Source of the DNA: an uncultured SAR86 cluster bacterium
GTDB lineage: Bacteria > Pseudomonadota > Gammaproteobacteria > Magnimaribacterales > D2472
DNA: 37,560 nt
Direction of reading: 5' to 3'
Assembly: GCA_902511425.1 (NCBI GenBank)
Contig: CABXFE010000009.1
Coordinates: 1-37,560 of the forward strand
In this document: positions 6,683 through 14,595 of the stretch, piece by piece
Numbering within the stretch: position 1 is the stretch's first letter
Layout: the number at the start of each line of letters is the position of its first letter
The notes under the pieces: model-generated
Told to the model about the DNA's origin: nothing
Databases searched by the model: none
What the model saw: only the letters and a program-made list of their open reading frames with translations
Position numbers and translations under genes: made by a program

Positions 6683-9610
6683 TTACCAGTAATAACCTAC
6701 TCTGACACCATACTGAGTTGGTGCTGAGAAAGCTCCACTAGGAACGCCTGCTTCAACTGCTCTCCAATATGAAATAACCTCATCGGTTACGTTATATGCA
6801 AAAGCTTGAGCATACCAAGACGCATCACCAGAAGGCTTGTATGTAACTATTAAATCAACCATGGACCAGCTATTTCTTTGATCACCAAATACATCAGTGC
6901 TTTCATTGAAGTACCCAGGAAGATCTATGAAACCATATGCGCATCCATCAGCTGCTCCAAAATTTGTACAACCATAAGTACCATAACCGCCAGCATCATT
7001 AATATGTTTATCGGCATTCCAGATTGTAAGATAATCTTCTGCCTGCCAATGATAATTAATAGATGGAATTAATTGACCCATAGAGCCTAAATTAAATGTA
7101 TGCTCATATTTAATTGTAAGAGCTAAATTAGGTGAGTAAGGAGCTTCGTTGCCTTTCAAGTTGACATAGTTTTCTGGAACATTTGCTACTGAAGCATCGT
7201 ATCCATTTCTACCTAGATAAGCATCCTGACCATAATACCATTGAGTATTGAAATCCTCGGTGACTTCTGTATCCATAGTTGTGATCCAACCACTTACACG
7301 CCCACCTTCATATGGAAGATAGTCAAACTCAACCTCTAGACCCTTCATCTCTTGCTCGCCGAAGTTTTGCGTACCCCAGAAGGTAACTACTTGCTCTACT
7401 GGATCTAACTCACCAGTATCAATGTTGTACTCAGTGGTGGCAACCACATCAAATGGAACGTTACCAGTAAACTGCTTGCCGTCATATACGGTGTGGAAGT
7501 AGTTAGCTGATAGTGAAAGCCTGTTCTCAAGAAATTTACCTTTGTAACCCATTTCAAAAGTTGTCGCTTCTTCTGGGCCATATGAGGTATTCACTGATGA
7601 GCCAGGGCCTTCAGGATGAAGTGTATTAGACGCTCGAACCGCTTCGTCAGCGATACTGCCTGCCTTAAATCCTGTTGCAACATATGCATATAAAAATGCA
7701 TTTTCAGCAACATCCCAATCAAGACCTATTCTCCAATCCGTTGAACTATATGATTGCGATGTGGCATTGTTAGCTGTTTGAGTCATACAGCCTGTTCCAC
7801 CAAAATATGGACCGCCTCCGTATGGGCCGCCTTGTGCAGTACAGTTAACACCATTGTACAAACCTCCAGCAACGTGGAAATCTGGAGCTAATGCAGCTAA
7901 GTTAGGGATGAATAATTGTCTGTTACCCCAAATTTCAGTAGATGGATAACAAGAATTCCAAACACTACATTCCCAGTTCTTTCCACCAACATCAGATTTC
8001 TCATCCTCTGAATGTCTAATACCTAATGTTAGGTATAAATCATCTTGAAGCTTCATAGTGGCCTGACCAAATAAAGCTTTTGACTCGATTGTTCTATCTG
8101 GTTGAATAAATATATTATCGCCATTAAATGTTGCATGGAAAAATGCTTCCATGTCATTCTCTTCTTCTAAGTAGAAGGCTCCAACAACCCATGACATGGT
8201 ATCTGTTGCGCCAGTAAACTGAACATCAATAGTGGTTGAGTCAGCCTTATAATCGTTAAGGACCATAGCCATTTGCCATTCATTTCTTCCACCATCGATA
8301 TCAAATTGAGAGTACTGCTCTAATGCTTGCAGTCCAATCTTAGCGACCATTTGAACGTCACCAAAATCTTTATTATAAATAGCTCTGATAGACTCAATAC
8401 TTAAATCATTGACACCAGGAACATTTACAAATGCAGTATATTCACTACTACCTGCACCTAAAATATCTGCACAAGTGTTAGCTGGTTTCGAAGGTGCGCC
8501 ACCAAAAGTTCTACCAGTTCTATTTTTGATCATGTCGCAATCAAATCCGTTCATCCAGCCTGCGCCATCGTCTTGAAAGACTTCATACTGGAGGTTTAGA
8601 TCGCTAGTATCATCAATCACCAATAGTGCACTAATTCTGTATGCATGATTATCTACATTATTATAAAAAGTTGATGGATCGGCAGGAATGGCTTTGTATG
8701 CAGATGCATACTGATATCCTGGATCAAATCCTGGAGCAGCATCATCGGCTCGCTCAGGATTGTTACATCCTAGGAACCAAGCATATGCTGAATTACCTCT
8801 TCTTTGTCCACATGTATCAACAGCTGAAGCTTGGCTCAGAACATTATCTGGCAACCATCTGTGATCAATTCCATTAGGATCATAGTAGCCGTCCAAATAC
8901 GAATCTTTTGACTGATCTGAAAAGGCTAAACGGATAGCAAAATTTTCTGTTAAAGGTAAATTATAATGACCTTGAACACCTCTTTCTTCAAAACGACCGG
9001 CATTAACTGTAATAGAGCCTCCCTGCACTTCAAGATTAGGCTTTGCTGTAATAATATTTAAAGATCCAGCAATGGAGTTTCTTCCAAATAAAGTCCCTTG
9101 TGGGCCCCTGGCAAGCTCAGCTCTCTCGAGGTCAAACATTAAAGCTTGAGCGCCTTGAGGTCTTGATTGATACAGTCCATCAACATGTACACCTACCGCA
9201 GGATCACCTACCTCAGTAACATTATTAGACCTAATACCTCTTAGTGTAATTATTGGAGCATTGGTATCTGAGTTTTGAATTGCAAGACCAGGAAGTGAGT
9301 AACTTAAGTCCTTAATATTAGTAATACCAAAACGCGTTAACTCTTCTTGAGTTACAGCAGAAATAGCTAATGGAGTTTCCATAATGCTAGTTTCTCTTCG
9401 AGTGGCAGTAACGATAACATCCTCAATACCTTGAGATTCTGAATATGAACTTGAAGTTTCATACTGAGCAACCTCAACAGATCTTTCTTCGACCTGGGAA
9501 GTTTGATTGGATGAGTCTTGTTCCGCGGAATCAACATCCATAGGAACTATAGGATTATCAGCCATTACCATGAAAGGTAATACCAATAGTGATAGTTTGA
9601 TAAATTTCAT
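6683..9610 (-). CDS. TonB-dependent outer-membrane receptor, cysteine-rich
   Basis: This 975-residue receptor should import a ligand across the outer membrane using TonB energy. A signal peptide (residues 1-17, MKFIKLSLLVLPFMVMA) is followed by about 50 low-complexity acidic and serine-rich residues, then the TonB box region IEDVIVTATRRETS, a plug with RGPQGTLFGRNSIAGSLNI, and a long beta-barrel ending in GYYW. Its barrel loops carry ten cysteines that fall into five close pairs. The ATG at 9610 is preferred over an upstream in-frame TTG because GGGGAAAA precedes it at the right distance. It has its own promoter and terminator, and thus is a single-gene unit. Ligand is unknown; the plug/barrel type occurs for siderophores, B12, glycans and other substrates. 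Confidence 0.92.
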   Translation of the reverse strand: MKFIKLSLLVLPFMVMADNPIVPMDVDSAEQDSSNQTSQVEERSVEVAQYETSSSYSESQGIEDVIVTATRRETSIMETPLAISAVTQEELTRFGITNIKDLSYSLPGLAIQNSDTNAPIITLRGIRSNNVTEVGDPAVGVHVDGLYQSRPQGAQALMFDLERAELARGPQGTLFGRNSIAGSLNIITAKPNLEVQGGSITVNAGRFEERGVQGHYNLPLTENFAIRLAFSDQSKDSYLDGYYDPNGIDHRWLPDNVLSQASAVDTCGQRRGNSAYAWFLGCNNPERADDAAPGFDPGYQYASAYKAIPADPSTFYNNVDNHAYRISALLVIDDTSDLNLQYEVFQDDGAGWMNGFDCDMIKNRTGRTFGGAPSKPANTCADILGAGSSEYTAFVNVPGVNDLSIESIRAIYNKDFGDVQMVAKIGLQALEQYSQFDIDGGRNEWQMAMVLNDYKADSTTIDVQFTGATDTMSWVVGAFYLEEENDMEAFFHATFNGDNIFIQPDRTIESKALFGQATMKLQDDLYLTLGIRHSEDEKSDVGGKNWECSVWNSCYPSTEIWGNRQLFIPNLAALAPDFHVAGGLYNGVNCTAQGGPYGGGPYFGGTGCMTQTANNATSQSYSSTDWRIGLDWDVAENAFLYAYVATGFKAGSIADEAVRASNTLHPEGPGSSVNTSYGPEEATTFEMGYKGKFLENRLSLSANYFHTVYDGKQFTGNVPFDVVATTEYNIDTGELDPVEQVVTFWGTQNFGEQEMKGLEVEFDYLPYEGGRVSGWITTMDTEVTEDFNTQWYYGQDAYLGRNGYDASVANVPENYVNLKGNEAPYSPNLALTIKYEHTFNLGSMGQLIPSINYHWQAEDYLTIWNADKHINDAGGYGTYGCTNFGAADGCAYGFIDLPGYFNESTDVFGDQRNSWSMVDLIVTYKPSGDASWYAQAFAYNVTDEVISYWRAVEAGVPSGAFSAPTQYGVRVGYYW

Positions 9611-9644
9611 TATTTTCCCCAAATATAGATATATCTACTTTAGG

Positions 9645-9672
9645 ATTATCAATAAATTGACAAGGTTGTCAA
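9645..9672 (-). promoter_or_regulatory. Strong sigma-70 promoter of the TonB receptor gene
   Basis: On the minus strand a consensus -35 TTGACA (9672-9667) and a near-consensus -10 GATAAT (9650-9645) are 16 bases apart, about 35 bases before the receptor ATG. The -35 box is the first arm of a perfect palindrome, so the promoter is probably repressed by a DNA-binding dimer. Confidence 0.65.
9657..9672. promoter_or_regulatory. Perfect palindrome covering the -35 box
   Basis: TTGACAAGGTTGTCAA is a perfect 7-2-7 inverted repeat. It contains the whole -35 hexamer of the receptor promoter and half of the spacer. The position is that of a classical operator. It does not resemble a Fur box that I can recognise, and the cognate regulator is unknown. 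Confidence 0.5.
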
Positions 9673-9756
9673 GAATAATTACGGCCATCTCGAGACATCA
9701 AGAAAATGAGATCTTTTTATGTATTTTAAATAAACTCAATAGGTAGATTTTTGGCT

Positions 9757-9784
9757 AAAAAAAGAGGAGTCAAAGCCCCTCTTT
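9757..9784 (-). terminator. Rho-independent terminator of the methyltransferase-like gene
   Basis: AAAGAGG (9761-9767) pairs with CCTCTTT (9778-9784); the minus-strand transcript ends in a run of seven U residues. It lies 43 bases after the stop of the exported methyltransferase-like gene. Nothing else is seen between here and the promoter of the receptor gene. Confidence 0.8.
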
Positions 9785-9826
9785 ACTATATTTATACTCA
9801 CATATATATTTAAATAAAGATAGTTC

Positions 9827-10633
9827 CTATTTTTTAAACAATAATGTCATTCTGTCTGATTCTCCTATTGCCGCATATTTCGCTCTATCTTGATCCTTCA
9901 AGCGAAATGAGGGTGGAAGAGTCCACACTCCTCTTGGGTGATCAGCCGTATCCTTTGGGTTAGCATTAATTTCTGATGAAGCAATAAGCTCAAATCCAAC
10001 TTCTTTTGCTGTTTTAATTGCAAGTGATTGGGTTACATAGCCACTCTTTTGCATGTATTCTAAACTAGACCCCTCAGGCGCTCTATGCTCTACCACACCA
10101 AAATGCCCGCCTTTTTTTAAAGAATTATATGCTTCTTGCATTATGGCCTGCATGGCGCCTTGTCCCAGCCAATTATGAAGATTTCTAAATGTTACAACCA
10201 AATCTTGTGTTGCGGGTTTGGTAAATGGCTCGGTTGGAGGTACGTCTACAGTAATTACTCTTACGCCCTCAAAGAGAGGATTAGACTGAACTTTATCATC
10301 GTAAGCATTTCTTGAGCGCTTGTAATATCCCCCTTTATTAGGATTGTGATGGGTAACAGATAGTTTGCCGGCAGATTTTAAATAAGGGGCTAATATTTCT
10401 GTATACCATCCGCCTCCAGCAGATAATTCCAAAACATTCATCGTGGGTTTAATTTGAAAAAACGATAATGTTTGATAGGGATTTCTGTAGGCGTCTCTTG
10501 AAGAATATTTAATATTTCTGTCTAAATTATTTATCGCCTCGAGCAAAGGGTCTGCATGATGCGCTGTTTGTATGTTTGCAGAAAAGATTGCTGTAAAAAG
10601 TAGCAACCCTAAAAATTGATGGATATTTTTCAT
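9827..10633 (-). CDS. Exported SAM-dependent methyltransferase-like protein (COG4798 type)
   Basis: This 268-residue protein combines a signal peptide (MKNIHQFLGLLLFTAIFSANIQTA) with a class I methyltransferase fold. Motif I is VLELSAGGGWYTEIL (residues about 67-81); DLVVTFRNLHNW follows at about residue 145 as motif IV, and LKKGGHFGVVEHRAP as the following strand. It matches the group of predicted methyltransferases with export signals (COG4798). SAM is not known in the periplasm, so it may bind another ligand or have lost the reaction; this cannot be settled here. The start has AGGAG at a good distance. The gene is divergent from the DoxX gene across 62 bases with a small inverted repeat, and has its own terminator. 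Confidence 0.8.
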   Translation of the reverse strand: MKNIHQFLGLLLFTAIFSANIQTAHHADPLLEAINNLDRNIKYSSRDAYRNPYQTLSFFQIKPTMNVLELSAGGGWYTEILAPYLKSAGKLSVTHHNPNKGGYYKRSRNAYDDKVQSNPLFEGVRVITVDVPPTEPFTKPATQDLVVTFRNLHNWLGQGAMQAIMQEAYNSLKKGGHFGVVEHRAPEGSSLEYMQKSGYVTQSLAIKTAKEVGFELIASSEINANPKDTADHPRGVWTLPPSFRLKDQDRAKYAAIGESDRMTLLFKK

Positions 10634-10661
10634 GACAAGCTCCTGTTATAGATAATCATTT

Positions 10662-10680
10662 TAGTCTAGCATTAAGACTA
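10662..10680. promoter_or_regulatory. Inverted repeat between divergent methyltransferase-like and DoxX genes
   Basis: TAGTCT and AGACTA flank AGCATTA in the middle of the 62-base divergent gap. The matching AACAGGA sequences further out are simply the Shine-Dalgarno sites of the two genes. A shared operator is possible; the arms are short. Confidence 0.25.
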
Positions 10681-10695
10681 GCAACAGGACATTAA

Positions 10696-11085
10696 ATGAA
10701 TTTGTTAAAAAAATTAGATAATCTATTTTTTATTGTAGGCAGAACTCTGCTTGGATTATATTTTATAGGGCCTGGATTGAGCAAAGTATTTGAATTTACT
10801 GCAACACTTGCACTAATGAGAATCAAAGGTGTTCCTTTTAGCTCAGTGTTACTTCCTTTAACAATTTTTATTCAATTGATTGGCGGTATTTTTTTAATTC
10901 TAGGAAAGAATATAAGGCTTGCTTCATTCATACTGTTTGGTTTAACTATATGTATAAATATCTTTATCCATAATTTTTGGGCACTAAATGGGGATCCTTC
11001 GCAAGCGCATGAAACTCAAAATTTTATTAAAAACCTAGCTATTGCCGCAGGATTATTAGTGCTTGCAACTAAAGATAAAAACTAA
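10696..11085 (+). CDS. DoxX-family inner-membrane protein
   Basis: This 129-residue protein has four predicted membrane segments: about residues 10-30, 45-67, 72-92 and 108-124. The N-terminal pattern VGRTLLGLYFIGPGLSKVFEF, followed by a short loop and a second helix rich in G and L, is typical of the DoxX family. Members act with partner oxidoreductases or in redox and thiol balance, but a specific role cannot be assigned. AGGA lies eight bases before the ATG. It is divergent from the exported methyltransferase-like gene and its last 17 bases overlap the convergent small membrane protein gene. Confidence 0.8.
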   Translation: MNLLKKLDNLFFIVGRTLLGLYFIGPGLSKVFEFTATLALMRIKGVPFSSVLLPLTIFIQLIGGIFLILGKNIRLASFILFGLTICINIFIHNFWALNGDPSQAHETQNFIKNLAIAAGLLVLATKDKN

Positions 11086-11344
11086 TGGTCTGCAGAACTC
11101 CAATCAATCCTAGGCAACCAAGATAGGCCAATCTAGCTATTTTTTTATTCTGATGATTCCAAACACCCAAAGCGCCAAAGGCTCCACAGGCTCCAAGAGG
11201 AGGAATCCAAAAGCCAACCAAGCCTAGAAATCCTAAAAGTCCCATTAATCTAATTAGACCACCGGATTGGCTTGGATGAACTTTATTAAGAAGACCTGTT
11301 AAACCGATAAGACCAAATAATCCAACCAGTCCCAGGTAAGTCAT
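11069..11344 (-). CDS. Small membrane protein with glycine every third residue
   Basis: This 91-residue protein is nearly all hydrophobic, with three likely membrane helices. The first two show a striking period: LGLVGLFGLIGLTGLL and LMGLLGFLGLVGFW have glycine at every third position. That spacing would line glycines along one helix face for close packing. It begins three bases after the RRM gene stop, so the two are probably one transcript. Its 3' end overlaps the convergent DoxX gene by 17 bases. A resemblance to glycine-periodic DUF3796-like proteins is only an impression. GAGA lies nine bases before the ATG. Confidence 0.5.
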   Translation of the reverse strand: MTYLGLVGLFGLIGLTGLLNKVHPSQSGGLIRLMGLLGFLGLVGFWIPPLGACGAFGALGVWNHQNKKIARLAYLGCLGLIGVLQTISFYL

Positions 11345-11347
11345 AGA

Positions 11348-11587
11348 TTAATCTCTTGGACGAGACTCGTTAACAACTAATTTTCTGCCTTCTACTTCAG
11401 CATCATTTAATGCTTGGATGGCATTTTCTCCGCCATCAGACATTTCTACAAAACCGAACCCACGGGAGCGATTAGTTTGACGATCGGTGATGACTTTAGC
11501 TGATGTAATGGTGCCATGCTCAGCAAAAATTTGTTCAAGACTTGCATCATCGATACTCCAAGGGAGGTTTCCAACATAGATATTCAT
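11348..11587 (-). CDS. Single-RRM RNA-binding protein
   Basis: This 79-residue protein is one RNA-recognition motif and little else. RNP2 is IYVGNLPW (residues 3-10) and RNP1 is RSRGFGFVEM (40-49). The C-terminal tail is only SRPRD, without the glycine-rich extension seen in many eukaryotic and cyanobacterial homologues. Such bacterial RRM proteins bind single-stranded RNA and several are cold-induced, but no target can be read here. AAGGAA is well placed before the ATG. It is followed after three bases by the small glycine-periodic membrane protein, and lies 66 bases after the patatin gene, so it may have a separate promoter. Confidence 0.9.
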   Translation of the reverse strand: MNIYVGNLPWSIDDASLEQIFAEHGTITSAKVITDRQTNRSRGFGFVEMSDGGENAIQALNDAEVEGRKLVVNESRPRD

Positions 11588-11653
11588 AAAATTCCTTCTT
11601 AATGAAAATAAAAAATGAAGTGTACAGTATTTTTCTAAATAAAACTTAATATA

Positions 11654-12589
11654 TTAAACATTTAAAAAATCAGTTGTCTCATGACCAAATTCAGACCACC
11701 ATTCCATACCCATAAGGTGGATACGCTCTAAATTTGCATCAGATGTATCATCCATTCTTCGATTGACCAATCCAGTGGGCGAATTAATTCTTAGATAGTC
11801 TTTACCAATTAAATCTGTGGCCATTTCATCAAACATGCTAGACTCAAGCATGATTCCTAAAATATCATGACGAAACCAATTCAAGGCGCCCCATTTCGCA
11901 GAGTTTTGCCCATTAATTTTTCTTCTATTGATTCCAGTTCCAATGCTCAACACTTTTATATTACATCCTGGAAAAAGTTTTTTAGCCTCAGAATATCCAA
12001 GTAAAGATGGATTATTAGCTACAATCCCCCCATCTATTAACCAACTTCCATCATCAATTTCTTGGGTGGAGTAATAGATTGGCGCAGCGCTAGTAGCACT
12101 TGCTGCACTTACCATTTTGATTCCAGGTGAGTCATAAGAACTCAATAACCGAGGTTTCCTACTCTCAACATCATAGGCTAAAACAGCTACGGGCTTCTTA
12201 GCTTCTCCTAGGGATTGATCATGGAAGTACTCTAACAATAATTCGCGTTTTCCCTTTCCATCATATTTGGGTTTCGTTTGCAGGAAAGAAGCATTATCCC
12301 AAAATGATTTAGTCATTGTTTTAGCCAAATTTTCTTTTGACCAAAATTCCTCTAATTCCAGACTGGTTGCTTCTAAACCAGCAAGATTTAAAGCATTAAT
12401 ACCCCCAGCGCTGGTACCAATAAAAAAATCAAATATATCAAAAATTTTTTTTCCTGAAGCGACCTCTAATTGCTTAAGAAAAACAACCGCTGCAATTGCC
12501 CGCACACCACCACCATCAAATGATAAAACTAACTTTGTTTTTTTGGCTGGGGTAAGGTATTTAAAAAACGTCGAATATCCAATGATCAA
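11654..12589 (-). CDS. Patatin-like phospholipase
   Basis: This 311-residue patatin-family acyl hydrolase probably cleaves phospholipids or neutral lipids. The oxyanion-hole motif DGGGVR (residues 25-30), nucleophile GTSAG with S60, and dyad aspartate D186 in IDGG are all intact. No signal peptide is evident, so it is probably cytoplasmic. The start is TTG at 12589, supported by AGAGAG a few bases upstream and by a TTGA overlap with the stop of the nuclease gene; no ATG lies before the conserved core in a better position. It is the last gene of a four-gene cluster (SDR, beta-lactamase-fold hydrolase, S1/P1 nuclease, patatin). Confidence 0.88.
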   Translation of the reverse strand: MIIGYSTFFKYLTPAKKTKLVLSFDGGGVRAIAAVVFLKQLEVASGKKIFDIFDFFIGTSAGGINALNLAGLEATSLELEEFWSKENLAKTMTKSFWDNASFLQTKPKYDGKGKRELLLEYFHDQSLGEAKKPVAVLAYDVESRKPRLLSSYDSPGIKMVSAASATSAAPIYYSTQEIDDGSWLIDGGIVANNPSLLGYSEAKKLFPGCNIKVLSIGTGINRRKINGQNSAKWGALNWFRHDILGIMLESSMFDEMATDLIGKDYLRINSPTGLVNRRMDDTSDANLERIHLMGMEWWSEFGHETTDFLNV

Positions 12590-13380
12590 TTGCTCTCTAT
12601 ATTCATAGTGTTTAAAGTATTGCTGAGCCTGATTGCCCCCAAGGCAATTCTCTCTTGAACAATCTCAAAATGCCTTTCCATGTATTCCTTTGTAACAATC
12701 TCTAACTCATTATTGCGGTAACCAACTGATTGTTGCATTGCAATATCTCGACTTTCTTGCGCCCAAGATTCAAATTCTGAAGATTGAGGATTTTTTAAAA
12801 ATTTATCTATTTTTATGGAAACGTTATTGTAAAGATATTCCTCACCATACAAGAAGTCCATGTGCTCAATAATTTGCCCATCCCAAACACTATGCATATT
12901 GGTTAAAGTCTTGTCTGAGAATTTAAGCTTATGATCATTTCCTCCTTTGTCTTCAGGATAGCCAACATGCATGGGCTGATGAACATCTCCAACAAAATGA
13001 CCCACAAACCAAAGAGCCTCAGCTCTTTTGCTAGCTGTTTTATTGGGATCATTTAAAATTTTCATTTGTTTGTGAAAAGCATCAATTAGACATCCATTTT
13101 CTGGGCATGAGGCCTTATATGTGTTTTGTTCTGAGTCAGGTAAATTAATGTAATGCCAGTTCCTGGTATCTTTTCTGTCTCCATTTTTAACCCAATCTGG
13201 CCAAAGACATGCAACACCAAAGGATCCGTGCTCTTGGATCAAAGGATCAACGAACTCTTTTGCTTTAAGAGTCAGTAACTTATATGCCTCGTCGCAAACT
13301 ATTTTATGGCCCTTATCCCACCAAGCATTTGCATCTAATGAAAAAATCAACAGGAGTATAATAACAAGCTCTTTTTTCAT
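12586..13380 (-). CDS. Secreted S1/P1-family nuclease
   Basis: This 264-residue zinc nuclease should degrade single-stranded DNA or RNA outside the cytoplasm. The signal peptide ends at ANA, leaving W20 as the mature N-terminus, as required because the terminal Trp of nuclease P1 is itself a zinc ligand. The other eight P1 ligands are present with matching spacing: H25, D62, H76, H128, D132, H138, H163 and D167, seen in WWDKGH, WPDW, WHYI, GHFVGDVHQPMH and MHSVWD. It begins eight bases after the beta-lactamase-fold hydrolase stop and overlaps the patatin start by four. Released nucleotides would supply phosphate and nucleosides; that role is inferred. Confidence 0.93.
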   Translation of the reverse strand: MKKELVIILLLIFSLDANAWWDKGHKIVCDEAYKLLTLKAKEFVDPLIQEHGSFGVACLWPDWVKNGDRKDTRNWHYINLPDSEQNTYKASCPENGCLIDAFHKQMKILNDPNKTASKRAEALWFVGHFVGDVHQPMHVGYPEDKGGNDHKLKFSDKTLTNMHSVWDGQIIEHMDFLYGEEYLYNNVSIKIDKFLKNPQSSEFESWAQESRDIAMQQSVGYRNNELEIVTKEYMERHFEIVQERIALGAIRLSNTLNTMNIESN

Positions 13381-13388
13381 GATTGCAG

Positions 13389-14585
13389 TTATTGCACTAC
13401 AGCTTTAGCAATTGCTCTAAACATAGCGACATGAGCATCTTTGGAATACTGGCGCTCTTGATTAAATTTAAAATTTGATGATGTTTTAGCAATAACAACC
13501 TTGGTTACAGGGTCAATGTAAATGTACTGATTGTAAATTCCAGCAGCCAAATAATCAGAAGAAGGAAAACCTGGAACCCACCACTGATAGCCATAACCCC
13601 AGGTGCTTGAGGATAAACTATTTTCACCGGGTTGAAGGTGAGGTTCATCTGGGACATGAGATGCTTGAACCCATTGCTCTGGAACAATTTGCTCGTTATT
13701 CCATCTACCATTATTAAGGTAGAGCTGACCAAATTTGGCATAGTCACGCAACGTAGCATTTAAACCCCCAAGAGCCCATGCGGCTCCAGTATCATCCACC
13801 ATATAATAGGCATCATGCTCCATGCCTATCTTTGTCCAGATTTTTTCTTCAAGATTTTTTGCAACTGGTTGGCCTGTCACCTCTTCCAGAAGCATTGCTA
13901 ACATCTGAGTATCAATGCTTACATAATGATTAAATGTTCCTGGCTTCTTTCCATTTTTTAAGTTTTTTGCAAAATCTCTCATAGATGTTCCCTGCGCCAA
14001 AGCACGAGCAAATTTATTTATGTCTGAGTTATAGTCTGCATAATCTTCATTAAAAATAATTCCTGATGACATTTGTAAAATATCTTTTATAGGCACATTC
14101 GCATAGCCCGTGTCATTAAAATCTTTTAAGTACTTGGTGATGGGGTCGTTCAAGTCATCAATGAGCCCGTCATGATAGGCTATACCAATTAAAGCTGAGA
14201 GAAATGACTTAGCCATAGACCACGAAATATGTTGTTGATCTTTTGAATTGCCCTGCCAATAATTTTCATATAGCAAAGTCCCATCATGCAAAATAATCAA
14301 GCCATCTGTTTTAAAATAATCTAGCGCATCAGTAAGATCATGCTCCTTACCATCCATTGAATAAGACAAAGGAAGCTCAAAAGCTTTTGTTGGAAATAGG
14401 TATGGTTTGTTTGAGGCCTTGATAGGTGTGGTTGGAAAAACTTTATTCATGTTCATAAAATTTTTTACAATCTTGTCTTCATCAAATAGGTGAACAACGT
14501 TGTAAACCCTAATTGCTTTCGGAATATATATTACTGCAGCAAAAAAAACAGCTATAAAAATTCCAATTAAAATTTTATTTAGCAT
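13389..14585 (-). CDS. Serine hydrolase of the class C beta-lactamase family
   Basis: This 398-residue protein has an N-terminal membrane anchor (MLNKILIGIFIAVFFAAVIYIP) and a beta-lactamase/penicillin-binding-protein fold. The catalytic SxxK motif is SMAK with S123, the second motif is YVS with Y221, and the surrounding WSMAKSFLSALIGIA and LQMSSGI are typical of esterase-like members. Substrates of such proteins include esters, amides and peptides; resistance to beta-lactams should not be assumed. I chose the ATG at 14585 rather than the longer ORF from 14636: it has AGGAG eight bases upstream, and it leaves a ten-base gap instead of a 41-base overlap with the SDR gene. Confidence 0.87.
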   Translation of the reverse strand: MLNKILIGIFIAVFFAAVIYIPKAIRVYNVVHLFDEDKIVKNFMNMNKVFPTTPIKASNKPYLFPTKAFELPLSYSMDGKEHDLTDALDYFKTDGLIILHDGTLLYENYWQGNSKDQQHISWSMAKSFLSALIGIAYHDGLIDDLNDPITKYLKDFNDTGYANVPIKDILQMSSGIIFNEDYADYNSDINKFARALAQGTSMRDFAKNLKNGKKPGTFNHYVSIDTQMLAMLLEEVTGQPVAKNLEEKIWTKIGMEHDAYYMVDDTGAAWALGGLNATLRDYAKFGQLYLNNGRWNNEQIVPEQWVQASHVPDEPHLQPGENSLSSSTWGYGYQWWVPGFPSSDYLAAGIYNQYIYIDPVTKVVIAKTSSNFKFNQERQYSKDAHVAMFRAIAKAVVQ

Positions 14586-14595
14586 TGCTGATCTC

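Noticed and set aside
8641-8877. Plus-strand ORF of 78 codons inside the TonB receptor gene
   Set aside because: It is antisense to a well-supported receptor gene and has no recognisable domain or ribosome-binding site; similar antisense ORFs at 2930, 6878, 12267, 14693, 15242, 23308 and 29764 were dropped for the same reason.
11654-12589. Patatin as a CBASS (CapV-type) antiphage effector
   Set aside because: No nucleotidyltransferase or other CBASS partner is present, and the gene is in a cluster of catabolic enzymes.
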